Shown here piece by piece: positions 30,527 to 39,371 of a stretch of 64,000 nt of DNA (positions within the stretch are counted from its first letter, which is position 1; the number at the start of each line of letters is the position of its first letter). This DNA comes from a virus. The stretch covers positions 1 through 64,000 of IMG/VR virus record IMGVR_UViG_3300011113_000642. The stretch is one strand, 5' to 3'. The notes below the pieces were generated by a model. The model made no database searches, was not told the origin of the DNA, and saw only the letters and a list, made by a program, of their open reading frames with translations. The position numbers and the translations under genes were made by a program.

Positions 30527-30529
30527 ATA
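30522..30529 (+). promoter_or_regulatory. Late promoter (CATAAATA), leaderless
   Basis: Box overlapping the end of the Cys-rich gene, followed by 5 nt (TTTTC) and the ATG of gene 13 at 30535. Confidence 0.8.
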
Positions 30530-30534
30530 TTTTC

Positions 30535-31368
30535 ATGGCCACACTAACCTCACGCCAACAATTTATAGATTATACGTTTAGAAAACTGGGAGCCCCGGTT
30601 GTCCAAATTAACGTAGACCCCGAACAAGCCGAAGATCGTTTAGACGAGTCTTTGGAATATATGCATGAACGTCACTTTGATTTTAATGAAAGAGCACAAT
30701 TTGTTGTTCCAATTACTCAAAACATATTAAACAACAAATATTTTGATGTGTCCACTTTTGGATATGCCGTTGGAGCGCAAGGCGTTACTTCAGCTTCTAC
30801 TGGTTTAACTGCATACTGGCCAGCTGCCGCTGACATACGCACAATTACAAAAGTGTATCGTCCCAGCGATCAGGCTGGAGATTATATGTTTGATTTGCGT
30901 TATCAAATGACCTTATTTGATTTCTTTGGTCTGTATTTTAATCAAGGTGGCTTGTCTCAAGGACCCATGGCATCTTATATGGAAGCCATGCAATACATTT
31001 CGTTGATTAACGATGTATTTAATTATCCTTGCTCTTATACCTATACTAAATCTACAAATCGCTTATTTTTAGAACTTGAAACAAGTAAACTACAACTGGG
31101 AAATTATTTAATGGTTGAAGCTTATGTTCAAGTTAATCCGGATTATTATACAAGAGTTTGGGGAGACCGTATTTTTCAAAGACATTATGCAGCAGTATTA
31201 AAGAAGCAATGGGCACAAAATCTTCTTAAATTTTCTGGAATGCCTTTACCCGGTGGAGCACAGCTAAACGCCCCAGCAATGATGCAAGAGGCGGCACGGG
31301 AATTAGAAGCCATAGAAATATTATTAACCAAGACACAAGAACTTCCACCAGATCCGCTAATAGGCTAA
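30535..31368 (+). CDS. 13: Neck protein gp13
   Basis: A 277-residue neck protein (T4: 309). The N-terminus TLTSRQQFIDYTFRKLGAPVVQINVDPEQAEDRLDESLEYMHERHFD is the family signature. In T4 gp13 and gp14 close the filled head at the portal and give the tail its docking site. The C-terminal part includes ...FFGLYFNQGGLSQGPMASYMEAMQYI and a helix-rich end. The gene is read from a leaderless late promoter, and gene 14 begins right after its stop. Confidence 0.92.
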   Translation: MATLTSRQQFIDYTFRKLGAPVVQINVDPEQAEDRLDESLEYMHERHFDFNERAQFVVPITQNILNNKYFDVSTFGYAVGAQGVTSASTGLTAYWPAAADIRTITKVYRPSDQAGDYMFDLRYQMTLFDFFGLYFNQGGLSQGPMASYMEAMQYISLINDVFNYPCSYTYTKSTNRLFLELETSKLQLGNYLMVEAYVQVNPDYYTRVWGDRIFQRHYAAVLKKQWAQNLLKFSGMPLPGGAQLNAPAMMQEAARELEAIEILLTKTQELPPDPLIG

Positions 31369-31369
31369 A

Positions 31370-32047
31370 ATGGCTACAAACCCTTATATTAACTTAACTT
31401 CTTATGGTCCAGAACAAAAACTGATCGAAGATATTACAGTTGAATTGATTCAAGGAGTTGGCCAAGATTGTTATTATGTTCCAAGAAAGTATTTTAATAT
31501 AGACAAAATATTTGGAGAAGATCCAGCATCTTCTTTTGAAAAAGCCTATCAGGTTGAAATGTATATTCAATCATATAAAGGATTTGAAGGTACTGATGTA
31601 ATTACACAATTTGGTTTAGAAATTAAAGACAAAATATCTTTGCTTCTTGCACGAAGAAGATTTAAGGAAGAAGTTACCGATTTAGATAGCACAATAATAA
31701 GACCCAGAGAAGGTGATTTAATTTACTTTCCCCTTTCAAAGTCTTTATTTGAGATTAACTTTGTTGAACACGAAAATCCAATGTATCCACTTGGAAAATT
31801 GTATTCGTATCAAATAACTGCAGAACTTTTCACCTACAGTTACGAAACAATTGCAACAAACAATACGGCAATCAATTCTCCTTACACAAGCACAACAGCA
31901 GGTCTTTCTGGGTCTACTATCATTCCATTGGCCAACAATCTTGGTACTACTTATGGAATTAATGATGTGTTACATACTGAAGGTAATTCTTATGGCTTTG
32001 ATCCCAATGACCCCTTTAATGAAGGAGGATGCTCTGGGGGAGCATAA
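31370..32047 (+). CDS. 14: Neck protein gp14
   Basis: A 225-residue protein (T4: 256) matching gp14: NPYINLTSYGPEQKLIEDITVELIQGVGQDCYYVPRKYFNIDKIFGEDPASSFEKAYQVEMYI and FGLEIKDKISLLLARRRF. It forms the neck with gp13. The C-terminus (about 185-225) is Gly/Thr-rich and probably flexible. It lies 1 nt after gene 13 and 5 nt before gene 15 in the expected T4 order. Confidence 0.92.
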   Translation: MATNPYINLTSYGPEQKLIEDITVELIQGVGQDCYYVPRKYFNIDKIFGEDPASSFEKAYQVEMYIQSYKGFEGTDVITQFGLEIKDKISLLLARRRFKEEVTDLDSTIIRPREGDLIYFPLSKSLFEINFVEHENPMYPLGKLYSYQITAELFTYSYETIATNNTAINSPYTSTTAGLSGSTIIPLANNLGTTYGINDVLHTEGNSYGFDPNDPFNEGGCSGGA

Positions 32048-32052
32048 CAATT

Positions 32053-32712
32053 ATGTTTGGTTATTTTTACAATCAAAATTTACGTAAATTGGTGGTAGCC
32101 TTTGGTTCTCTATTTTCTAATATAGAGATTGCTCACAAAGATCCCAATACTGGAACAAATAAAAATATTCGGGTTCCAATTCACTATTCTCCCCAAGAAA
32201 AGTTTATTCAAAGACTTTTGCAGCCTTCTTCTATTACTACAGGAACTAGAGTTGAAATACAAGTTCCAATTATTAGCTTCAATATAAACAATATTATTGT
32301 TGATAATGGGAGAAAGTTTAATCGATTTGCAAGAAACGATAGCGTAGGTGCCGGCTGTCCAGATGGTTCTGCAATAGAATCACAAATTCCGGTAAACGTT
32401 TCATTTAATTTATTTGTCTATACAAGGCACACAGACGATATGTTACAAATTGTGGAACAAATTATGCCATACTTTGTTCCAGATCACACCATCACAATGG
32501 ATTTAAACTCTGTACAGCAAAATGTAAATATTCCAATTATATTGGTTAATAATAATTTATCTGAAAGATATGATGGAGACTTTTCAAGTCGTAGATTAAA
32601 TATTGCGTCGTTTCAATTTTTGGCTAAGTCTTGGATTTTTGGAAAAGTACAAAGCGCAACAGGAATTACAGGCTTTGTAAGTGGAGCAACAACAGGCATT
32701 GTTTTTGACTAA
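32053..32712 (+). CDS. 15: Tail completion/sheath terminator gp15
   Basis: A 219-residue protein (T4: 272). The N-terminus MFGYFYNQNLRKLVVAFGSLFSNIEI and IRVPIHYSPQEKFIQRLLQ are the gp15 signature; a strand-rich core with TRHTDDMLQIVEQIMPYF follows. In T4 gp15 hexamers cap the finished tail and bind the neck. I used ATG 32053 rather than 32029 because MFGYFYN is the conserved start. The C-terminus (GITGFVSGATTGIVFD) is Gly-rich. Confidence 0.92.
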   Translation: MFGYFYNQNLRKLVVAFGSLFSNIEIAHKDPNTGTNKNIRVPIHYSPQEKFIQRLLQPSSITTGTRVEIQVPIISFNINNIIVDNGRKFNRFARNDSVGAGCPDGSAIESQIPVNVSFNLFVYTRHTDDMLQIVEQIMPYFVPDHTITMDLNSVQQNVNIPIILVNNNLSERYDGDFSSRRLNIASFQFLAKSWIFGKVQSATGITGFVSGATTGIVFD

Positions 32713-32714
32713 TT

Positions 32715-33164
32715 ATGAGTATTAATAAAAATTTAAGCAAACTCTTTAATGTTGGTGAGTTAAAAAACGAACCAACAAATAAAAATCTTGTTGGTGGTAC
32801 TTTTGATTCAGAATCCTTTCAAAAAGATTATGAATTAGTAAGATCCAATTTAAAAGACTTAATAGGAAATGGAAACACAGCATTAGAATCTGCTTTAAAA
32901 GTAGCTACTGAATCCGATAGCCCAAGGGCTTATGAAGTTGTGGCTATTCTTTTAAAGACAATGGCCGATTTAAACAATAATGTTCTGGATGTTCATAAAA
33001 AAGCAAAAGATACAACGGCGGCACCAGCTACAAAAATCACACAAACAAACAATTCAGTATTTGTGGGATCAACCAAAGATTTACAAAATCTTTTAAATAA
33101 AGAAAGAAGCACCGAAAAAATTATCGATGCAGAGGTTGTGAATGATGAACCAAAACAAAAATAA
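32715..33164 (+). CDS. 16: Small terminase gp16
   Basis: A 149-residue protein (T4: 164). Seen: KLFNVGELKN, then a long helical core (FQKDYELVRSNLKDLIGNGNTALESALKVATESDSPRAYEVVAILLKTMADLNNNVLDVHKKAKD) that forms the ring of small terminase subunits, and a polar C-terminus. It recognises concatemeric DNA and regulates gp17. Its end overlaps the gene 17 start by 23 nt, in T4 order 15-16-17. Confidence 0.9.
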   Translation: MSINKNLSKLFNVGELKNEPTNKNLVGGTFDSESFQKDYELVRSNLKDLIGNGNTALESALKVATESDSPRAYEVVAILLKTMADLNNNVLDVHKKAKDTTAAPATKITQTNNSVFVGSTKDLQNLLNKERSTEKIIDAEVVNDEPKQK

Positions 33165-34800
33165 TCAGGGTTATCGGAATAATCCTAAACTTAAGCCCCC
33201 CGGCGTAGAGTTACAATATTCAAAAGAAGAGTTGAACGAGTACATTAAGTGTGCCAAGGATCCTGTTTATTTTTGTAGTAAATATGTAAAGGTAAAAACT
33301 CTTGATAAAGGTGTTATGCCATTTAAATTGTATGATTATCAAGAAACATTTGTTCGTAAAATTCATGAAAATAGATTTGTAATTTCTAAATGGCCCAGGC
33401 AATCGGGTAAATCTACCTCCGTAATTGGTTATATTTGTCATTATGTTACATTTAATCAAAGCGTAAATGTCGCCATTCTCGCAAATAAATTAAAAACCGC
33501 AAAGGATGAGTTGTTTGCAAAATTACAATTAGCTTATGAAAACTTACCACAATTTTTACAGCAGGGTGTTGTAGAGTGGAATAAAACAAGTTTTAAGCTA
33601 GAAAATGGTTCAAGAGTTGTCTGCGATGCAACATCTTCGTCTGCTATTCGTGGTGGTTCTTATAACCTTTTGCTATTGGATGAATATGCCTTCTTGCCAT
33701 CTCATATAGCAGAAGAATTTTATTCGTCAACTTATCCCACCATTTCTGCTGGTACTACGACAAAACTTATTATTGTATCTACGCCAAATGGCATGAATCA
33801 CTTTCATAAACTTTGGGTGGACGCAAATCGTCCTGCGGGCCACAAACTTAAAAATAAATTCGTCCCCGTGGAAGTAAGTTGGCGTGACGTACCAATTACA
33901 CCAGGCGGTCCAAAACGAAATGATGAATGGGCAGCAGAACAAATCGCCAATACTAGCCCCGAACAATTTGAACAGGAATATGGTTGTAGTTTTTTGGGAT
34001 CTTCAAATACATTAATTTCATCAACTAAATTAAATGTTTTGGCCCCAGAAGAACCAATTAGCGAAAATTCTGATGGTTACAGAGTTTATGAAACTCCACA
34101 AAAAGAAAAAACTTACTTTTTGCAGGCAGATGTATCTCGGGGGCAAGGGTCAGATTATTCGGCATTTACTATTATAGAAGCAAATAGTACTCCGTATAAA
34201 GTAGTAGCCACTTACAGAAATAATACAATTAGCCCTTTTAATTTTCCAACAGTAATATTAAATGCTGCCAAATCTTATAATAATGCCTATGTATTAATTG
34301 AAACAAATGATTTGGGTGGTCAAGTGTCAAACATTTTGCATGCAGACTTGGAATATGAAAATGTTCTTATGACAAAAGTTTTGGGTAGAAAGGGTCAAAT
34401 TTTATCTCAAGGGTTTGGTGGTATAGGAAAAAATGAAATGGGTATACGCACTACTGCCCAAACTAAAAAAATTGGTTGTGCCATTTTAAAAAGACTAATA
34501 GAAGAAGACAAAATTCTTTTAAATGATGAGCGTATAATTGCCGAGTTAATGGCTTTCGTTTCTAGATCTAATACATATAAGGCAGAAGAAGGACAAACAG
34601 ACGATTTGGTTATGAGTTTGGTGTTTTTTGCATGGTTAACGAGACAAGATTATTTTGCAGATCTTTTAGAGCAAGCAAAGTTTAATTATGAGGAAGCAAT
34701 GAAGCCGGAAGATGATAATATTTTGTTTATTCCTAACCAAAAAAATGATGATGATGAAAATGAATTTGTTCAGGGTGGTGTTGTTTGGTATCCCACATAA
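33142..34800 (+). CDS. 17: Large terminase gp17 (packaging ATPase/nuclease)
   Basis: A 552-residue protein (T4: 610). It powers DNA packaging and cuts concatemers. Seen: the Walker A PRQSGKST (85-92), Walker B LLLLDEYAF (176-184, D180 and E181), the coupling motif IVSTPNG (211-217), and the RNase H-type nuclease with FLQADVSRGQGSDYSAF (D330, D338), IETNDLGGQ (second acid) and GQTDDLVMSL (third acid). No intein or intron is visible. Two tandem ATGs make the exact start uncertain by one codon. Confidence 0.97.
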   Translation: MMNQNKNNQGYRNNPKLKPPGVELQYSKEELNEYIKCAKDPVYFCSKYVKVKTLDKGVMPFKLYDYQETFVRKIHENRFVISKWPRQSGKSTSVIGYICHYVTFNQSVNVAILANKLKTAKDELFAKLQLAYENLPQFLQQGVVEWNKTSFKLENGSRVVCDATSSSAIRGGSYNLLLLDEYAFLPSHIAEEFYSSTYPTISAGTTTKLIIVSTPNGMNHFHKLWVDANRPAGHKLKNKFVPVEVSWRDVPITPGGPKRNDEWAAEQIANTSPEQFEQEYGCSFLGSSNTLISSTKLNVLAPEEPISENSDGYRVYETPQKEKTYFLQADVSRGQGSDYSAFTIIEANSTPYKVVATYRNNTISPFNFPTVILNAAKSYNNAYVLIETNDLGGQVSNILHADLEYENVLMTKVLGRKGQILSQGFGGIGKNEMGIRTTAQTKKIGCAILKRLIEEDKILLNDERIIAELMAFVSRSNTYKAEEGQTDDLVMSLVFFAWLTRQDYFADLLEQAKFNYEEAMKPEDDNILFIPNQKNDDDENEFVQGGVVWYPT

Positions 34801-34803
34801 ATT

Positions 34804-34811
34804 ACTAAATA
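34804..34811 (+). promoter_or_regulatory. Late promoter variant (ACTAAATA) of gene 18
   Basis: Box 24 nt before the ATG at 34836. The leader contains AGAGG, so sheath mRNA has a normal ribosome site. Confidence 0.65.
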
Positions 34812-34835
34812 TTTAAACGGTAGAGGAATACTTAA

Positions 34836-36146
34836 ATGGCCAACGACAAACTTAGCTCTTTTAATAGTAGCAATCAATTTTTTGTAGAAACCGCAATCAA
34901 TCCTTTAATCTGCGGTGTTCTAATGGGCAACACCTACAATGCAGGTTTTACTTTTAATGGAGTTTGTGGTCCCACTATGGATCCGGGTGGTATTTTTGGT
35001 TGGCTAATTTATAGCAGAACATCCAGAACCAATCCAGTTGGAACTACCGCAGATTCTTACATTACATATACAAATTCCCAAGATTTGGTTTATGATTTAA
35101 ATCAGTTGAGTGGGATAACAAATGCTCTATTGACCGGTTCTTCTGGTGGAAATACTCACGCATTTTTTACAAATAGAGGGACAGATCCGGCAAATTCAAT
35201 TACAAATATCGGAACATTGAATAACGGTATTGATTTCTTATTTGCTCTTAATTATTTGGCATACGGTGGTAATTTAGTTATTGCACCAAAAACACAAGGG
35301 CTGGATCAATATATTGCCGACAGTGATACTTATTTTGATGCAGTTGTTGCAAGAGAAGCTGGTGCCTCATTATGCCAATGGTTGGAAACACAACCCTATA
35401 CAATGGGAATTTTTCCAAGTATAGCAGTGGACGGTGTCACCGGACTTGGTATTACGATGGCAAATTACGCTTCGCTGTTCAGCAGTTCATCTTTGGTAAC
35501 AGGAACAACCGTTGCAAATAGAATTTTTAATGTTCGTGGCATAAAAACTGTTGCAGATCTAGACACAACAACCCTATATCCAAACAGCCGTTTGACTTAT
35601 GACTTGCCCGCATCAGTAGATGTAGCCGGTTTCTTTAACAGATCAAAAAATCAAAATAAGTTATATTTAACCGTGGCTGGTTTAGATTTATCTACCATTT
35701 TAAATGGAAAAATTTCAAACGGCTCTATTGATTGGTCCAACGCCATTAAAACAACACTAAGAACCAATAGGGTAAATTTCTTTGTAAATTATACTCAAAA
35801 CAATTTCTTAGGATCTGATTTAACTGGTGCAACTGCAAATGCAACAATTTTATCAGAAAATAGAATCGGCCCGGCAAATCTTAAAGTTGCTTTAAATAAA
35901 CTCTTAAATGATATTGGTTTGAAGTATTTGTACAAAATTAATAATGCTCAAACAAGAGCACAAATTACCGCAGAAATTCAAACTGGTTTAGATCCATTTG
36001 CTCCATTCATCGATACTACCAAGACACAAATTGTTTGCAACAATTCCAACAATACTGATAATGGTAGCTCTTTGACTATGCAAGTAGTAATTCAACCAAT
36101 CCTTTCAATTGAATCCTTCGGAGTCACTGTAACACTCACACAATAA
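34836..36146 (+). CDS. 18: Tail sheath protein gp18 (short form)
   Basis: A 436-residue sheath protein; T4 gp18 has 659, so outer domains are missing. Seen: TFNGVCGPTMDPGGIFGWLIYSRTS..., a segment ALNYLAYGGNLVIAPKTQ, and a C-terminal sheath core (DLTGATANATILSENRIGPANLKVALNKLLNDIG and later QTGLDPFAPFIDTTKTQIVCNN with VQPILSIESFGVTVTLTQ) that donates the strand to neighbouring subunits. It contracts to drive the tube through the envelope. Own late promoter; gene 19 begins at its last base. Confidence 0.9.
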   Translation: MANDKLSSFNSSNQFFVETAINPLICGVLMGNTYNAGFTFNGVCGPTMDPGGIFGWLIYSRTSRTNPVGTTADSYITYTNSQDLVYDLNQLSGITNALLTGSSGGNTHAFFTNRGTDPANSITNIGTLNNGIDFLFALNYLAYGGNLVIAPKTQGLDQYIADSDTYFDAVVAREAGASLCQWLETQPYTMGIFPSIAVDGVTGLGITMANYASLFSSSSLVTGTTVANRIFNVRGIKTVADLDTTTLYPNSRLTYDLPASVDVAGFFNRSKNQNKLYLTVAGLDLSTILNGKISNGSIDWSNAIKTTLRTNRVNFFVNYTQNNFLGSDLTGATANATILSENRIGPANLKVALNKLLNDIGLKYLYKINNAQTRAQITAEIQTGLDPFAPFIDTTKTQIVCNNSNNTDNGSSLTMQVVIQPILSIESFGVTVTLTQ

Positions 36147-36694
36147 TGGCAAGCAACAATTCCATAATCAATTTTAAAACTGGTTTTAATGGCGGTACTC
36201 GCGCCAATAGATTTCGCGTTTATCCAACATGGCCAAATTTAGGTTCATTGGTCCCAGAACAAGAAGAGGCATCTTTTAAAATTGTTTCAGCTTCATTGCC
36301 GGCAACTCAGATTAATACCATAGTCGTGCCATACCGAGGTCGCCAAATTACATTTCCCGGTGACAGAATGTATAGTACCTGGGCAATTGGAATATATGAC
36401 GATGGAAACACCAAAACTCTTTGGAAAGGACTACATAAGTGGGCCGAAGAGATGGATGGTCACCTTACACACACCGTGGCTAATAATGATTATAGCTATA
36501 AAACATGGCAGACAACTTGGAGAGTCGAACAATTGAATCCAAACGGCGGTGTTTTAAAAACAATTTTTCTTGAAAAGTGTTGGCCATCTGTTATTGGTGA
36601 AATTAATCTAAACATGGCCGAAGTTGGATTTGTTGGCTTTAGTGCTACTTTAACCTTTGATTTTCTTAGAATTAAAGACAATTATAATTCATAA
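36146..36694 (+). CDS. 19: Tail tube protein gp19, copy 1
   Basis: A 182-residue tube protein (T4: 163). Seen: INFKTGFNGGTRANRFRVYPTWP, VSASLPATQINTIVVPYRGRQITFPGDRMYSTWAIGIYDD, and C-terminal GEINLNMAEVGFVGFSATLTFDFLRI. These form the beta barrel that lines the tube. A second tube-type gene follows 11 nt later with the same landmarks, so the phage encodes two tube-like proteins in tandem. It follows gene 18 directly (1-nt overlap). Confidence 0.92.
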   Translation: MASNNSIINFKTGFNGGTRANRFRVYPTWPNLGSLVPEQEEASFKIVSASLPATQINTIVVPYRGRQITFPGDRMYSTWAIGIYDDGNTKTLWKGLHKWAEEMDGHLTHTVANNDYSYKTWQTTWRVEQLNPNGGVLKTIFLEKCWPSVIGEINLNMAEVGFVGFSATLTFDFLRIKDNYNS

Positions 36695-36705
36695 TAAGGA
36701 AAATT

Positions 36706-37230
36706 ATGCTTATAAATTTTAAAGAAAACTTCAATGGTGGTACAAGATCAAATAGATTTCGTATAACTGGTAATTTTCCTTTTGGTGGCCAATTTACAGA
36801 TTATCATGTTAGGGCTACAACAATTCCCACAGTTTCTACTAAAAATTTAAGTTACGATTATTTTGGAAGAAAGTATTATTATCCGGGTGAAAAAGAATAC
36901 GGAACTTGGTCTTTTCAATCATGGGATGATATTGATGATAATAATATGTGGGGAAAATTGCAGCGCTGGCAGGATAGAATAAACAATCACGATACAAATA
37001 AAACAACAGATCTAAAAACTCAAAATGTTTATAAAGCCTACGATTGGTTTGTTGATCATCTAGATTTAAATGATAGAAGAGAGCCATTAAAAAGATTTAT
37101 TCTTCATGGTTGCTGGCCAGCAGCAATTCAGCCAGTTACTTTAAATATGGGCAGTCCAAACGTGTTAAATAGTTTTAACGTTATTATTGTTTTTGATTAT
37201 CTTGAAATTTTAGGTGTGACCAGAAGGTGA
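36706..37230 (+). CDS. Tail tube protein gp19, copy 2
   Basis: A 174-residue paralogue of the preceding gene: INFKENFNGGTRSNRFRITGNFP, TIPTVSTKNLSYDYFGRKYYYPGEKEYGTWSFQSWDD, ending LNMGSPNVLNSFNVIIVFDYLEIL. The shared F-N-G-G-T-R-x-N-R-F-R start and barrel strands indicate gene duplication with marked divergence. It could build part of the tube, cap it, or contribute to the baseplate or terminator ring. AAGGA precedes the ATG and the end overlaps the portal start region. Confidence 0.85.
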   Translation: MLINFKENFNGGTRSNRFRITGNFPFGGQFTDYHVRATTIPTVSTKNLSYDYFGRKYYYPGEKEYGTWSFQSWDDIDDNNMWGKLQRWQDRINNHDTNKTTDLKTQNVYKAYDWFVDHLDLNDRREPLKRFILHGCWPAAIQPVTLNMGSPNVLNSFNVIIVFDYLEILGVTRR

Positions 37231-37235
37231 AAAAA

Positions 37236-38795
37236 ATGGAAGTAGATATTTTTGGATTTCAATTTGGAAAAAAACCTGCTACAAAAGTAGAAAAAGAATC
37301 GCAGTCAATTCAATCATTTACCGCTCCAGAAGTATATGACGGAACTGTAACTGTTGAAGCTGGTGGGTTTTTTGGTACGGTATTAGATTATGCAACAACA
37401 ATGCGCGATGAACAGCAATCGGTCATCCAATACCGAAATATGTCTGTTTATCCAGAATTGGATAATGCCATTGATGAAATTGTAAACGCCGCTATTGTTC
37501 CCGGAACAGACGGAAAGCCAGTAAAACTTGATCTTTCAAATTGTCCAGTTTCAGACAATATAAAAAATAAAATTTATAAAGAATTTGAAACAGTTTTACA
37601 TTTATTAGATTTTAATCATAAATCGTATGAAGTTTTTCGTAGATGGTACATAGATTCAAAAATTTATTATAACATCATAATAGACAAAGAACTTCCTATG
37701 GAAGGTATTCAGGAAATTATTCCAATTGATCCTTTAAAGATTAAAAAAGTTCGTAAACTTAAAAAAGAAATGGATAAAGGTACAAATGGTACCCCAGTCC
37801 AATTAGTTAAAGATATTGAAGAATTTTACGTTTATACAAATACCGATAAAGAATCATATATTATGACCGGTCCACAAGGATTGCATTTATCCTTGGACAG
37901 CGTAGTATACGTTCCTTCCGGTTTAATTGATTTGAATACCAAGAGAGTATTGGGTTACTTACACAAAGCAATTCGCCCATTGAATATGTTACGACAAATG
38001 GAAGATGCTTTGTTGGTTTACCGTATTGCCCGTGCTCCAGAGCGCCGTGTATTTTATGTCGATGTTGGACAACTTCCAAAACAAAAAGCAGAACAATACA
38101 TGAGAGACATGATGAGTCGTTTCCGCACAAGACTCATCTATAATCAAGATACCGGTGAAATCAGAGATGAACGGAAGTTTATGTCTGTATTGGAAGATTA
38201 CTGGTTGCCTCGCCGCGAAGGATCTCGGGGCACCGAAATCAGCACGCTTCCTGGTGCACAATCACTTTCACAAATTGAAGATGCCGAATACTTTAAGAAG
38301 AAACTATACGGTTCACTTAACGTTCCACTTAGCCGCCTAACACCGGAAAGCACCGGATTTAATATGGGTCGCTCAAGTGAAATTACTAGAGAAGAAATTA
38401 AGTTTTACAAATTTATTGAGCGTTTAAGATTCCAGTTTTCAAAACTTTTTATGGATACTTTAAGAGTTCAACTTCTTTTAAAGGGAGTTATGACAGATGA
38501 AGACTGGAGACAATTAAAGTCTGATATTAAGTTTGTCTTTAATACCGACAATTATTTTTGGGATTTAAAGGAAGCAGAAATTTTAGCAGAACGGTTAAAA
38601 ATGCTTTCGTTTGTTGAACCTTATATTGGTAAATACTTCTCTACCGAATATGTAAAGAAAAATATTTTGAAATATTTACCAGAAGAATTGGTTGAACTTG
38701 AAAAACAAATGGCAACCGACAGACAACGAATTGCACAGGAACAAGCAGCAATGGCAGCACAACAAGCTGCGCAGGCAGGAACTGTAGAGGGATAA
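37236..38795 (+). CDS. 20: Portal protein gp20
   Basis: A 519-residue portal protein (T4: 524). Seen: FFGTVLDYATTMRDEQQSVIQYRNMSVYPELDNAIDEIVNAAIV, RWYIDSKIYYNIIID, EIIPIDPLKIKKVRKL, MLRQMEDALLVYRIARAPERRVFYVDVGQLPKQKAEQYMRDMM and DYWLPRREGSRGTEISTLPGAQ, all hallmarks used for gp20 phylogeny. It forms the dodecameric DNA gate and nucleates head assembly. I used ATG 37236, with AGAAGG upstream, rather than GTG 37227. The C-terminus is a Gln/Ala-rich helix. Confidence 0.97.
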   Translation: MEVDIFGFQFGKKPATKVEKESQSIQSFTAPEVYDGTVTVEAGGFFGTVLDYATTMRDEQQSVIQYRNMSVYPELDNAIDEIVNAAIVPGTDGKPVKLDLSNCPVSDNIKNKIYKEFETVLHLLDFNHKSYEVFRRWYIDSKIYYNIIIDKELPMEGIQEIIPIDPLKIKKVRKLKKEMDKGTNGTPVQLVKDIEEFYVYTNTDKESYIMTGPQGLHLSLDSVVYVPSGLIDLNTKRVLGYLHKAIRPLNMLRQMEDALLVYRIARAPERRVFYVDVGQLPKQKAEQYMRDMMSRFRTRLIYNQDTGEIRDERKFMSVLEDYWLPRREGSRGTEISTLPGAQSLSQIEDAEYFKKKLYGSLNVPLSRLTPESTGFNMGRSSEITREEIKFYKFIERLRFQFSKLFMDTLRVQLLLKGVMTDEDWRQLKSDIKFVFNTDNYFWDLKEAEILAERLKMLSFVEPYIGKYFSTEYVKKNILKYLPEELVELEKQMATDRQRIAQEQAAMAAQQAAQAGTVEG

Positions 38796-38796
38796 A

Positions 38797-39210
38797 ATGC
38801 AAAATACCACACATTTATTGCTAAAGCATGGATTAAAATACTTGGTTTTAGAAAACCAAGATTTATTTAAGCAAAATATTACACAAGCCTTAGCAATAAA
38901 ATTGCATGAAAGTTTTGGTGAAATTAAAAAAGATGTTTGCCAAAATTTGCTTCTTTCTACGGAAAATACCGAAGCTTCTGAAGATTTAAATGAATTTGTA
39001 AGTTTTATTGAAAAATTTACTCCAGGAACTTATAAATTTAAAAATGGTTCTAGTATAAATATTTCTGAATCTGATGTGAAATACTTAAAGTGTCTTTTTG
39101 AAAATCTAAGCCCCAAAAATAGAAGTAAAATGGTTTCAGAAATTTTAAATGATGGAGCAGCATTCAAACAACACGTAATGTTTTCACAGAAAGTAAAAAA
39201 CCTATTATGA
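38797..39210 (+). CDS. Putative prohead core protein (gp67/gp68 position)
   Basis: A 137-residue charged, helical protein with no clear sequence match. It lies between portal and protease exactly where T4 has genes 67 and 68, minor prohead core proteins. Seen: a helical N-terminus (HLLLKHGLKYLVLENQDLFKQNITQALAIKLHESF) and a C-terminal helix pair. It starts 1 nt after gene 20 and its stop overlaps the next start (ATGA). Function inferred from position only. Confidence 0.6.
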   Translation: MQNTTHLLLKHGLKYLVLENQDLFKQNITQALAIKLHESFGEIKKDVCQNLLLSTENTEASEDLNEFVSFIEKFTPGTYKFKNGSSINISESDVKYLKCLFENLSPKNRSKMVSEILNDGAAFKQHVMFSQKVKNLL

Positions 39211-39371
39211 AAAATAACATCCGCCAAATGATCAAAAATGTAATTGAAGAAAATGCCGTAACCTTTAAGGAGCAAACTGGCAAAGTTCTTTATACTAAAG
39301 TTGGTCAAAAACTACAAGAACAATATAAGGCCGTAGCCAAACAAGTTTTTTCTAAGAAAGAACAAGAATGA
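39207..39371 (+). CDS. Small prohead core-like protein
   Basis: A 54-residue helical, basic protein (MKNNIRQMIKNVIEENAVTF and onward) ending VFSKKEQE. It is coupled to both neighbours by ATGA overlaps: start over the end of the 137-residue gene, stop over the start of gene 21. In T4 the small, highly charged gp67 occupies the same block. LQE near residues 36-38 is a possible gp21 cleavage site. A core or scaffold role is inferred from place and composition. Confidence 0.65.
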   Translation: MKNNIRQMIKNVIEENAVTFKEQTGKVLYTKVGQKLQEQYKAVAKQVFSKKEQE

